DNA of 64,000 nt from Rhodospirillaceae bacterium (GTDB taxonomy: Bacteria; Pseudomonadota; Alphaproteobacteria; UBA6615). Shown piece after piece: positions 37,076 through 45,414 of this stretch (positions within the stretch are counted from its first letter, which is position 1; each line of letters begins with the position of its first letter). Where the stretch lies: the NCBI GenBank assembly GCA_002713365.1, contig PASR01000014.1, positions 62,001-126,000 of the forward strand, written 5' to 3'. A program made the translations under genes and the position numbers. The notes below the pieces were generated by a model. It ran no database searches. It was not told the origin of the DNA and was given only the letters and a program-made list of their open reading frames with translations.

Positions 37076-38055
37076 GTAATATTAAAGAATTAGATCTCGG
37101 ACCCCTGCATGATTATTATGAGTTTGAACATGCCGTATCAGATTTCAAAGCTTCAGTAATCGAAGGTCTATCTTCGCCACAGAAAAAATTATCAAGCAAA
37201 TATTTTTATGATGTACGAGGCTCACAACTTTTTGATAAAATCACTGAACTTCCGGAATACTATTTATCTAGGACTGAAACAGATTTATTAAGAATTTATG
37301 CTGATGAATTTGCTGAATTAATTGGAGAAGGATCTAGCTTAATTGAGTTTGGGAGTGGTTCAAGTACAAAAGTTCGCATTCTCCTTAATGCGCTTCAATC
37401 CCCTACAGCTTATGTTCCTATTGATATATCTCGTGAATATTTAATTCAGTCAGCTAAAGAGCTGGCGGTATCTTATCCTGATTTACCAGTAGTTCCTATT
37501 TGTGCTGATTATACCCGACCCATTAAACTGCCTTTTATACCTAATGAAAATAGCCGAGCGGGTTTTTTCCCAGGTTCGACTATTGGTAATTTTACGTATC
37601 AAGATGCTGTTAAGTTTTTGCGTACTGTTGCCAATGACCTGGGCTCTGGAAATGGCTTGCTAATTGGAGTAGACCTTAAAAAAGATGTTAAAATCCTTCG
37701 AGCTGCTTATAATGACGCTGCCGGAGTTACGGCGGAGTTTAACCTTAATATCTTACGTCATATAAATAGAGCACTAGGGGTAGATATGGACCCGAATGAA
37801 TTTACTCACGATGCTCTGTGGAACCACGAAAAGGGACGTATTGAGATGCATCTGGTTAGTAAATGCAACCAAACTGTTTATTTTGAAAACCTAGAGTTTG
37901 AATTTATAGAAGGAGAATCTATACATACAGAAAATTCTCATAAATATACAATCGAAGGTTTTCAGTCATTAGCGGCTTTGGCTGGCTGGGAGGCCTGTAA
38001 ATATTGGAAAGATTCTAACAATTTATACTCTATACACTATCTTCGTGTTGTATAA
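37072..38055 (+). CDS. egtD: L-histidine N-alpha-methyltransferase EgtD
   Basis: This 327-residue SAM-dependent methyltransferase trimethylates histidine to hercynine, the first step of ergothioneine synthesis. Family marks are LSSKYFYDVRGSQLFDKITELPEYYLSRTE-type N-terminus (residues 41-70), the SAM loop IEFGSGSSTKV (94-104), GFFPGSTIGNF near 163 and GVDLKKD near 199. The ATG overlaps the egtB stop by four bases. No egtA, egtC or egtE is adjacent, as in the many proteobacteria that rely on other genes for the last steps. Confidence 0.95.
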   Translation: MSNIKELDLGPLHDYYEFEHAVSDFKASVIEGLSSPQKKLSSKYFYDVRGSQLFDKITELPEYYLSRTETDLLRIYADEFAELIGEGSSLIEFGSGSSTKVRILLNALQSPTAYVPIDISREYLIQSAKELAVSYPDLPVVPICADYTRPIKLPFIPNENSRAGFFPGSTIGNFTYQDAVKFLRTVANDLGSGNGLLIGVDLKKDVKILRAAYNDAAGVTAEFNLNILRHINRALGVDMDPNEFTHDALWNHEKGRIEMHLVSKCNQTVYFENLEFEFIEGESIHTENSHKYTIEGFQSLAALAGWEACKYWKDSNNLYSIHYLRVV

Positions 38056-38160
38056 TATGTATCTTTAAATATGTTATAAAAACACTTAATATCAATGCTT
38101 TAAATGTTTATGCGGTTATTCAAATATCCTATGTTGTCATGAAAATGTAATACTTATTTA

Positions 38161-38178
38161 AAAAATATCGATATTTTT
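38161..38178. repeat. 18-base perfect palindrome upstream of the ABC operon
   Basis: AAAAATATCGATATTTTT reads the same on both strands. It lies about 105 bases after egtD and 150 bases before the ABC ATPase. It could be an operator or a weak AT-rich terminator of egtBD. No regulator gene is adjacent. Confidence 0.5.
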
Positions 38179-38328
38179 ATTGAAGCTAAGGGTAAAGGAG
38201 TGATAGCTTAAGCAAAAATATAGGGAGTAGGCTCGCACTTGTATTGATTTTTACATATCGTTGTAAGGATTATCTCGGGTTGTCTGAGGTGTATTTTGCA
38301 AGTGTATTAAAGTCTTAGTGGATAATTT
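38179..38328 (+). other. Leader of the ABC importer operon, possible structured RNA
   Basis: No gene is seen in this stretch. GCACTTG (38235-38241) can pair with CAAGTGT (38299-38305) in a long-range stem of 7 pairs including one G-U, enclosing about 57 bases. I could not match it to TPP, SAM, cobalamin or FMN riboswitch landmarks. A regulatory leader is possible but weakly supported. Confidence 0.3.
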
Positions 38329-39138
38329 ATGTCTGATAGTTTGCAAGAAGCCGGTGAAGCGGTCTCTAAACCGAGTGCTACAAATAGTGATGTTGTAATA
38401 GAAGCAAACGCACTAACTAAAGCTTTTAGTGAGGAGGTGGTTGCTCTTCAGGGGGCATCATTTAAAATTAATGAGGGCGACTTCATATCTTTGGTTGGAC
38501 CTAGTGGTTGCGGAAAGTCCACGCTATTGAGACTAGTAGCGGGACTAATTGAGAAAACATCAGGTTCAGTCAAAGTAAGAGAAAATGAAGTTACTGAGCC
38601 ACGGACTGATATTGGGATGATGTTCCAGAAACCAGTTCTTTTGGAATGGCGTACGGCGGTAGAAAATGTCCTACTTCCTTCTGAGCTTACAGGTAAAATT
38701 ACTGATGAGGATCGTAGTAGGGCAATTCAGGCGCTGCATCTCGTTGGCCTAAAAGACTTTGAGTTTCATTTTCCTCGCCAATTATCAGGTGGCATGCAAC
38801 AGCGTGTTGCATTAGCTCGTTTATTGCAAACTGGAGCTGATATTCTTCTATTAGATGAGCCATTTGGCGCTCTTGATGAATTCACCCGCGAACGCCTTAA
38901 CATAGAATTAATGAACATCGTAGATGGGACCGCTACAACAAGTTTATTTGTCACCCATAATATAGCTGAAGCAATATTTCTTGCAGATGAGGTTATGGTA
39001 ATGACACCAAGACCTGGTAAGCTAGCGAGAATAGTAGAAGTCCCCTTCGAAAGACCGCGATCATTAGAACTACAGCTAACACCAGAATTTAATAAGATAG
39101 AATCTGAAGTTCGGAATATTCTAGGAAGTTATGTATGA
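38329..39138 (+). CDS. NitT/TauT-type ABC importer ATP-binding protein
   Basis: This 269-residue ATPase has Walker A GPSGCGKST (57-65), Q-loop Gln100 (FQKPVLLEW), signature LSGGMQQ (152-158), Walker B ILLLDEP (172-178) and the switch His in FVTHNIAEA. The SsuB/TauB-type phrase MFQKPVLLEWRTAVENVLLP puts it in the nitrate/sulfonate/taurine/pyrimidine-precursor importer subgroup. Its stop overlaps the first permease start (ATGA). It drives import by the two permeases and the periplasmic binding protein that follow. Confidence 0.95.
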   Translation: MSDSLQEAGEAVSKPSATNSDVVIEANALTKAFSEEVVALQGASFKINEGDFISLVGPSGCGKSTLLRLVAGLIEKTSGSVKVRENEVTEPRTDIGMMFQKPVLLEWRTAVENVLLPSELTGKITDEDRSRAIQALHLVGLKDFEFHFPRQLSGGMQQRVALARLLQTGADILLLDEPFGALDEFTRERLNIELMNIVDGTATTSLFVTHNIAEAIFLADEVMVMTPRPGKLARIVEVPFERPRSLELQLTPEFNKIESEVRNILGSYV

Positions 39139-40019
39139 CCGCAGAGACTTCTGAAGTTACCTACGTACCAGATAGGGAAAATACTTGGCGCTTTGTTCCC
39201 AAGCATTTTGCTATTTTTCTTGTCTTAATGAGCGTATGGGAGTTAGCTAATCGTATGGGTCTTGCTGATCCTTTGATGTTCCCTCGCCCTACTAGAATAG
39301 CCGAAGGAATGTTACAAATTTTCTTTCTTAAGGCTACCGTTTGGGAACATTTGGCTGCTACATTTGCAAAAGCGATGGGTGGCTTTATAATTGGTACAGC
39401 AATTGGTATGGGTTTGGCTATTGGAGCTGCATTACATACAGGTTTTCGTGATTATTTAAAGCCCTACATTATTTTAGTTGAGGCAATGCCTCGAATTGCT
39501 GTCGGACCTATATTTGTGGGTTGGTTAGGCTTTGGGTATGGCTCTGCTATTGCACTTGCGGCACTGGTATGTTTCTTCGGGCCATTTGTTAATACGATGA
39601 CCGGCCTCATGCAGATAGATGAAGAATCGGAAGAGTTATTCCGTTCCTGCCGAGCTTCAAAAAAACAGATATTTTTTAAACTAATGGTTCCTAACGCTAT
39701 GCCGCTCATATCGGCGGGATTAAAACTCGCTGCCGCTGGGGCATTTGCTGGTGCATTAGTTGCTGAGTTTATACAAGCTGATGTTGGCCTCGGTGTCATG
39801 ATGCGGCGATATGTAATTACTCTTAATATGGACTATGCTTTCTCTACCTTATTATCTATTACCGTATTTGCCTTTGTTCTTTTTCGATCAATTGAAATAA
39901 TGAATTATCGAATTATCTACTGGCATAGTGAGGAGTTAATGCAAAGGAAAAGTAAACGCAGAGCTTCTGAATTCGCTGGTATAATTAATAAACAAGTATC
40001 TGGGACGGGGGGGCAATAA
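39135..40019 (+). CDS. NitT/TauT-type ABC importer permease, first subunit
   Basis: This 294-residue inner-membrane protein has about six transmembrane helices of the BPD_transp_1 type. The EAA-like loop is SEELFRSCRASKKQIFFKLMVPNAMPLISAG (residues ~170-200). Landmarks are FVGWLGFGYGSAIALAALVCFFGPFVNT and GALVAEFIQADVGLGVMM. It overlaps the ATPase start by four bases and ends in a one-base stop/start overlap with the second permease. Two unlike permeases in one operon suggest a heterodimeric channel; most SsuC-like systems have one. Confidence 0.94.
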   Translation: MTAETSEVTYVPDRENTWRFVPKHFAIFLVLMSVWELANRMGLADPLMFPRPTRIAEGMLQIFFLKATVWEHLAATFAKAMGGFIIGTAIGMGLAIGAALHTGFRDYLKPYIILVEAMPRIAVGPIFVGWLGFGYGSAIALAALVCFFGPFVNTMTGLMQIDEESEELFRSCRASKKQIFFKLMVPNAMPLISAGLKLAAAGAFAGALVAEFIQADVGLGVMMRRYVITLNMDYAFSTLLSITVFAFVLFRSIEIMNYRIIYWHSEELMQRKSKRRASEFAGIINKQVSGTGGQ

Positions 40020-40894
40020 TGACCACCACTTCTCTGGAACCAGAAAATACTGTCAATAAAAGGTATGTAAAAGCTTTAAGATCCTCTGTGAAGCATATTG
40101 TCACCTTTGCTTTAATAATTGGCCTTTGGGAAATACTTGGACAGAATGGCCAACTGAATAAATATATATTGCCATGGCCTAGTTTGATATGGGCGCAATT
40201 AGTTGATTTGTTCTTTATCAGCGGCATAATTTACTATCATTTTTACACCACTCTAGCTGAAGCTACGATTGGCTTTTTTATTGGAATTACAATAGGTATT
40301 AGCCTTGCCGTTTCTGCGGCTTTTAGCCCAGTTTTTAGGCGTTATATAGCCCCATACGCAGTAATTTTTAGTGTAACACCTGGAATTGCTGTGACACCTA
40401 TGATTATTGCCTGGTTTGGCTTCGGTTGGAGCTCAAAAATTGCCCTGGCGGCTCTTGTATGTTTCTTTCCTCCGTTCGTTAATACATTAACGGCGCTAAC
40501 AAGAACTGATGAGGATGGAAGTGATTTATTCCGGTCTATGGGGGCATCAAAAAGGGATTATTTTTGGAAGTTACAATTCCCAAATGCTATTCCCATGATT
40601 GTTGCTGGTTTGAAGCTTGCACTAACTGGGGCCTTATTAGGCACAATTGTTGCTGAGTTCGTCTCTGCTACTGCTGGTGTGGGCATTCTAATGCAGAGGT
40701 TCGCGTTCAAACTTCAGATTGATGGTTCCTTTGCAACTTTATTAACCATGTCAGCAATGGGTTTGATGCTATTTACAATCATGGAGATACTTGACTACAG
40801 AGTTGTATTTTGGAAAAGAGATTCAAGATTACTCTCTGTTTCAAGAAAACGCGCCGCTAAGTGGCGCCGAGATCATGGGAATATTCCTATGTAA
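40019..40894 (+). CDS. NitT/TauT-type ABC importer permease, second subunit
   Basis: This 291-residue permease is similar to its neighbour. The coupling loop reads GSDLFRSMGASKRDYFWKLQFPNAIPMIVAG, and other landmarks are AWFGFGWSSKIALAALVCFFPPFVNT and GALLGTIVAEFVSATAGVGILM. The N-terminus is cytoplasmic with about six helices. It is coupled by TAATG to the first permease and followed by the substrate-binding gene after 83 bases. The pair of permeases is likely an old duplication. Confidence 0.94.
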   Translation: MTTTSLEPENTVNKRYVKALRSSVKHIVTFALIIGLWEILGQNGQLNKYILPWPSLIWAQLVDLFFISGIIYYHFYTTLAEATIGFFIGITIGISLAVSAAFSPVFRRYIAPYAVIFSVTPGIAVTPMIIAWFGFGWSSKIALAALVCFFPPFVNTLTALTRTDEDGSDLFRSMGASKRDYFWKLQFPNAIPMIVAGLKLALTGALLGTIVAEFVSATAGVGILMQRFAFKLQIDGSFATLLTMSAMGLMLFTIMEILDYRVVFWKRDSRLLSVSRKRAAKWRRDHGNIPM

Positions 40895-40977
40895 TTTGTT
40901 TTAGTAAGCGGCATATAAATGTCCGTGCCGTATCGTTGGACGATTGTTGCGTCCGTTAACCAAGGGGAGAAGAAAGT

Positions 40978-42060
40978 ATGTTACGAAAAGCACTTTTAAC
41001 CGCGTCTCTAGTAGGTATGCTGGTAGCTTCGGGTGTTGCGAATGCTGGTACCAAACTGACGCTAATACAGCCAAATAATGGAACTATGGGCTTCTATGGT
41101 CTGCATCTTGCTCGTGTTCTTGGCTATTATGAGGAAGAAGGAGTTGAGCTTAAATTACTTAATGGTGATACTTCTGTTCCTTACGTTGCCTTCTTGACGA
41201 ATGGTAATGCTGACCTAGCTATGTTGGATGGTCCTCAGACTTTTCAAGCAAAAAATGAAGGTGTAGGAACAAGAACTGTTTATACGGTTATGCTTGGAGC
41301 TCCAGAAGGAGTATTTGTTGCTAAGGATAGCCCAATTCAGTCAGTTACCGAATTAAAAGGTAAGACTGTAGGACTAGCGAGTGATCGTGATGCAGCATCT
41401 CTAGCTGTTGCTATGGCTCATGCTGGTTCTGATGCCAAGGGTATTAAAACTGTAATCGTTGGCGACGCCGGTCCTACACTAGCTAACGTATTTTTGAAGG
41501 GTACTGCAGCTGCATTCGCAGGCTCTATTAATGATTTAGCAGCTTTAGAGGCACGTGGAATTCCTATACGGGATATCACTCCTAAATCGGCTAAAAATGC
41601 GCCAGCAAACACTTATGCTATGTTAGAGAAGAGAATGGATGAACTAAAAAAACCACTTTGTGGGTTCTTCCGCGCTTACTCAAAGGCTGTTTACGTTGGT
41701 ACACAAGACATAGAGATGGTTGCTTCTATGTCTCGTCATCCAGATGGCGTACCACATGAGTGGGAAGATGCTGCCTTCGGTTACAAGTATCTAGATGCAG
41801 TTGACGATCTCCAGATTAACGCTGATACAGGAAAGTCTGGCAAAATTGGTCATGTTGATGAAGCTGCTTGGAAAGGCGTAATGAAAGACATGCTCATGAT
41901 CGGAGCAATTGATAAGAAATATGATGTCAATTCATTCATTAGCAATGATTTCATTGGTTGTGCTAATGATTTCGATAAAGCTGAAGTAATGGCAGAAGCA
42001 CGTGCATGGATGGCTGATCCAAAGAATGCTAAATATACTGATAAGTCCAAATGGAAATAG
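40978..42060 (+). CDS. NMT1/THI5-type ABC periplasmic substrate-binding protein
   Basis: This 360-residue protein has a clear signal peptide: basic start MLRKALL, hydrophobic core ASLVGMLVAS and a cut site after GVANA. The mature domain has GTKLTLIQPNNGTMGFYGLHLARVLGYYEEEGVEL and then NGDTSVPYVAFLTNGNADLAMLDG, the NMT1 pattern shared by binding proteins for pyrimidine precursors, riboflavin, taurine and nitrate. Ligand not predicted. AAGGGGAGAAG precedes the ATG. The long C-terminal part (about 230-355) is rich in Lys and Asp. A strong terminator follows, closing the importer operon. Confidence 0.93.
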   Translation: MLRKALLTASLVGMLVASGVANAGTKLTLIQPNNGTMGFYGLHLARVLGYYEEEGVELKLLNGDTSVPYVAFLTNGNADLAMLDGPQTFQAKNEGVGTRTVYTVMLGAPEGVFVAKDSPIQSVTELKGKTVGLASDRDAASLAVAMAHAGSDAKGIKTVIVGDAGPTLANVFLKGTAAAFAGSINDLAALEARGIPIRDITPKSAKNAPANTYAMLEKRMDELKKPLCGFFRAYSKAVYVGTQDIEMVASMSRHPDGVPHEWEDAAFGYKYLDAVDDLQINADTGKSGKIGHVDEAAWKGVMKDMLMIGAIDKKYDVNSFISNDFIGCANDFDKAEVMAEARAWMADPKNAKYTDKSKWK

Positions 42061-42083
42061 CAGTTTTATAGCATTATAAGTTT

Positions 42084-42116
42084 AAAAGGGCTGTCCTAAG
42101 GACAGCCCTTTTTTTA
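42084..42116 (+). terminator. Strong rho-independent terminator of the ABC operon
   Basis: A perfect 13-base stem (AAAAGGGCTGTCC, 42084-42096, with GGACAGCCCTTTT, 42100-42112) has a TAA loop and runs into TTTTTTT. This is the cleanest terminator in the window and fixes the end of the 38329-42060 operon. Confidence 0.95.
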
Positions 42117-42168
42117 TTTAAAAAATTTATATTAATATTAAATATCAATATCTGCTACATATATGTTT

Positions 42169-44133
42169 TTATCTAAACAATTCAGATATACCGTTAAAAA
42201 CATCAAGGGAATTGGGGTTAGCAAGTGCCTCCCGGTTATTTATTGGAAAACCATTAACTAGGTTGCGAATAGCAATTTCTGCTATCTTACCTGTTCGGGT
42301 TCTAGGAATATCGTCTACAGCTATTATCTTGCGTGGCACATGCCTAGGTGAGGCACCCTTACGAATAGTTTCTGATATTTTTTCATATAGTAAACTGGTC
42401 AGTGACAAGTTATCTTTCAATTGTACAAATAGTATTATTCTTATATCTTTTTGCCACTGCTGACCAACTACGACACTTTCTAAAACTTCTTCAACCTTAT
42501 TAACCTGTCTGTAAATTTCTGCAGTGCCAATTCTTACACCACCAGGGTTTAAAGTTGCATCAGAACGACCATATACTACATAACCGCCACTATATGAGCG
42601 TGATTCAGCAAAATCTCCTTGTGTCCACATGCCGGGATTTTGGCTGAAATAAGTATCTTCAAATTTTGATCCATCTTCATCATTTAGTAGACCTAAAGGC
42701 ATTGATGGGAAGGGAGATTTGCAGATAAGTTCTCCTTTCTCACAATCAATAATATTCCCATTTGTATTAATTACAGCCATATCCATTCCCAGGGCTGGTG
42801 CTTGTAATTCACCTCGACGAACAGGTCCCCATGGGTTGCTACCAAGTAGGCATCCCATAATTTCAGTTCCACCAGATGCAGAACTTAGATGCACGTCACT
42901 CGATATTTTTTCATAGATATAATCAAAACCTTCAGGGGATAAAACTGAACCCCCTGCTAATATAGTTCGTACTTTTTTTAATTTTGATTTGTTTTCGATT
43001 TTAAATCCATTTTTTTTACATGCCTCAATATAAGAAGAACCAAGACCAAGTATAGTAACACCTTCTTCAGAGGCGAGATCCCATAATCTATTTGTTTTAG
43101 GATAAAAAGGAGAGCCATCATAACAGACAATTTTTGCTCCCGTGCCGAGATAATTTACTAGAAAATTCCACATCATCCAGCCTAAAGTTGTGGGGAAGAA
43201 AGCTGTATCACTCTCTTTAAGGTCAAATAGCATTGAGTGTTCCCCTATGCTTTTAAGCATACTACCTCCAGCACTATGGATGATACACTTTGGCACTCCA
43301 GTTGTACCTGAGGTGTAGAGTATGAAGAGAGGGTGATCAAAAGGAAGGCGTTTATATTTAACGGGTTTAGGAGTATAAGGCTCAAGAAAGCTGCTCCATG
43401 AAACACTTTTTTTTATAACTTTGGTGACAGTAGTACTTTTTGTCTGAAGAATAATTATTTTTTTTAATGTGGGAAGTGAATTACAAACTTGGGAAAGTTT
43501 ATCTAAAATATCATAGCGCTTTCCGGCAAACGTGTAGCCGTCAACTGCGAAAAGAACTTCTGGTTCAGCTTGTAAAAGCCGGTCTAGTATACCTGCGGAA
43601 CCAAAATCGGGAGATACAGAGGTCCAAACTCCACCTAGTGATGCTGTCCCTAACATTGCAGTAATTGATTCTGGCGTATTTAATAAAATAGCAGCAACTC
43701 TTGTGCCGGGAACCACTCCGCATGAAGAAAGAGCTTGCTGTAATCTTGAAACCTCAGCACGTAGATCACTAAAAGATAGTTCTTGACGTTCACCGGACTC
43801 ATTTACAGCAGCTATTGCAATTTGATTGTCCGGCCACTTAAGAATTGTTTCAGCATAATTTAGCTTCAATTTTGGAAACCATTTTGCTTTAAAAAAATCT
43901 TCGCCATTTAACAGAGTGGGTTCAAGCGGACCTTCGGAAATTATTCCAAGAAACTTCCAGCATTCTCTCCAAAAGGCGCTTTTTTCGGTAACCGACCATT
44001 TCCAAAGTGCATGATAATCTAGGCCAAAATCTAGACCAATATTTTGCTTAATTTGTCTGGAAAACGCCGTAAGATTACAATTTTCAATCTTTTCCGAACT
44101 TGGTTCCCAAAGTATTGGTGCCAAGTCATTCAT
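42169..44133 (-). CDS. Acetoacetyl-CoA synthetase
   Basis: This 654-residue adenylate-forming enzyme converts acetoacetate to acetoacetyl-CoA. Marks of this branch are GGVWTSVSPDFGSAGILDRL, the P-loop-like LYTSGTTGVPKCIIHSAGG, FFPTTLGWMMWNFLV, and the C-terminal PRTRTGKIAEIAIRNLVNG with the catalytic Lys. The N-terminal ACAS-N segment and length (about 650) agree with AcsA/AACS. It begins 21 bases after the thiolase gene and is the last gene of the HMGCS-like/thiolase operon. It could also act on other short 3-oxo acids. Confidence 0.92.
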   Translation of the reverse strand: MNDLAPILWEPSSEKIENCNLTAFSRQIKQNIGLDFGLDYHALWKWSVTEKSAFWRECWKFLGIISEGPLEPTLLNGEDFFKAKWFPKLKLNYAETILKWPDNQIAIAAVNESGERQELSFSDLRAEVSRLQQALSSCGVVPGTRVAAILLNTPESITAMLGTASLGGVWTSVSPDFGSAGILDRLLQAEPEVLFAVDGYTFAGKRYDILDKLSQVCNSLPTLKKIIILQTKSTTVTKVIKKSVSWSSFLEPYTPKPVKYKRLPFDHPLFILYTSGTTGVPKCIIHSAGGSMLKSIGEHSMLFDLKESDTAFFPTTLGWMMWNFLVNYLGTGAKIVCYDGSPFYPKTNRLWDLASEEGVTILGLGSSYIEACKKNGFKIENKSKLKKVRTILAGGSVLSPEGFDYIYEKISSDVHLSSASGGTEIMGCLLGSNPWGPVRRGELQAPALGMDMAVINTNGNIIDCEKGELICKSPFPSMPLGLLNDEDGSKFEDTYFSQNPGMWTQGDFAESRSYSGGYVVYGRSDATLNPGGVRIGTAEIYRQVNKVEEVLESVVVGQQWQKDIRIILFVQLKDNLSLTSLLYEKISETIRKGASPRHVPRKIIAVDDIPRTRTGKIAEIAIRNLVNGFPINNREALANPNSLDVFNGISELFR

Positions 44134-44154
44134 TTAAAAAGTAAAAATAAAAAT

Positions 44155-45354
44155 TTAGTCATTACGGCCAACAATACAAACCGCTGCAACATTCTCGTGT
44201 GGGAACCCACCGAGATTATGTGTTAAACAAATATCAACCTTACTACGTTGGCGTTCAGCTGCTCTCCCAAGAAGTTGTAAATACATCTCATAGAGCATTC
44301 GTATGCCCGAGGCTCCAATTGGATGTCCAAAACATTTTAACCCTCCGTCGATTTGACAAGGAATGTTGCCATCGGAGTCATAAAAACCATCCATTATATC
44401 ATTTGGTGCTTTGCCCTCTGCTGATATATGGAGATCTTCCATGGTAACTAGTTCGGTAACAGAAAAACAGTCATGGACTTCGATTAAACTAAGACTTTCT
44501 TTAGGGTTTTTTATGCCCGCCTCATCATAAGCACGTTTGCTCGCTACTCTTGTTGTTAGAAAATGACTACCATCCCAATGATTGTATGAAGCTTCTGTGC
44601 CATTGGACGCTGCAATTTGTAATGCTTTAATAGTTATAACTGGACCTTTATTCATAGACTTAGCTATCTCAGGCGTGGTTAGAATTGCACAAGCTGCACC
44701 GTCTGAAACACCGCAGCAATCATAAAGGCCTAACGGTTCAGCAATAATTGGGGCATTTAATGCGTCTTCTTCAGTTATAGCTCGACGCAGATGGGCTTTT
44801 TCATTTAATAGGCCATTTGCATGACTCTTAACTGATACATGTGCAATCGCTCTCTTAAAGTCGTTTTTATCAATTTTGTTCTTAGCCCTATAAGCGCTAG
44901 CTAGCTGCGCGAACCCTCCTGGAGCCGTTATGTTAGCCCACCATTGACTATTTAAAGGGCCAGGATTCATATTAGGTAACCCTCCAAAACCTGTATCTTT
45001 AAGTTTTTCAACTCCTATGGCTAAAGCTATATCGCATGCCCCAGAGGCGACTGCATAAGCTGCTCCCCTGAATGCCTCTGAACCGCTGGCGCAGTAGTTT
45101 TCAACCCTAGTAACAGGAATATTAGGTAGTCTTAGCGCTTGTGAATATGGTATAGCAGATTTTCCAACGCCCATTTCATCAAATGTTGTTGAACCCCACG
45201 CTGCTTGTATTTCCGAAACATCAACACCGGCGTCAGCAATACATTCTTCGAATGCTTCAACCATTAGGTCTTCAGCGTCAGCATCATACCGTTCACCAAA
45301 TTTAGCACATCCCATACCTAGAATAGCTACTTTATCTTTGATACCACTAGCCAT
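44155..45354 (-). CDS. SCP-x-type thiolase (acetyl-CoA acetyltransferase family)
   Basis: This 399-residue thiolase-fold protein is of the SCP2/archaeal acetoacetyl-CoA thiolase kind. The nucleophile is Cys88 in VENYCASGSEAFRGA; other active-site features are the His294 segment EVHDCFSVTEL, His344 in GHPIGASG and the C-terminal CLTHNLGG. All these look intact. GGAG precedes the ATG. It follows the HMGCS-like/DUF35 gene by 60 bases, the same pairing as in archaeal thiolase/HMG-CoA synthase/DUF35 complexes, and precedes acetoacetyl-CoA synthetase. It may alternatively be an aldolase-type relative, as in steroid side-chain breakdown. Confidence 0.9.
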   Translation of the reverse strand: MASGIKDKVAILGMGCAKFGERYDADAEDLMVEAFEECIADAGVDVSEIQAAWGSTTFDEMGVGKSAIPYSQALRLPNIPVTRVENYCASGSEAFRGAAYAVASGACDIALAIGVEKLKDTGFGGLPNMNPGPLNSQWWANITAPGGFAQLASAYRAKNKIDKNDFKRAIAHVSVKSHANGLLNEKAHLRRAITEEDALNAPIIAEPLGLYDCCGVSDGAACAILTTPEIAKSMNKGPVITIKALQIAASNGTEASYNHWDGSHFLTTRVASKRAYDEAGIKNPKESLSLIEVHDCFSVTELVTMEDLHISAEGKAPNDIMDGFYDSDGNIPCQIDGGLKCFGHPIGASGIRMLYEMYLQLLGRAAERQRSKVDICLTHNLGGFPHENVAAVCIVGRND

Positions 45355-45414
45355 TAGTATACTCCGTTAGGTTTATGACTTATAAAATACATCATATCTT
45401 TTATAAACTGCTTA

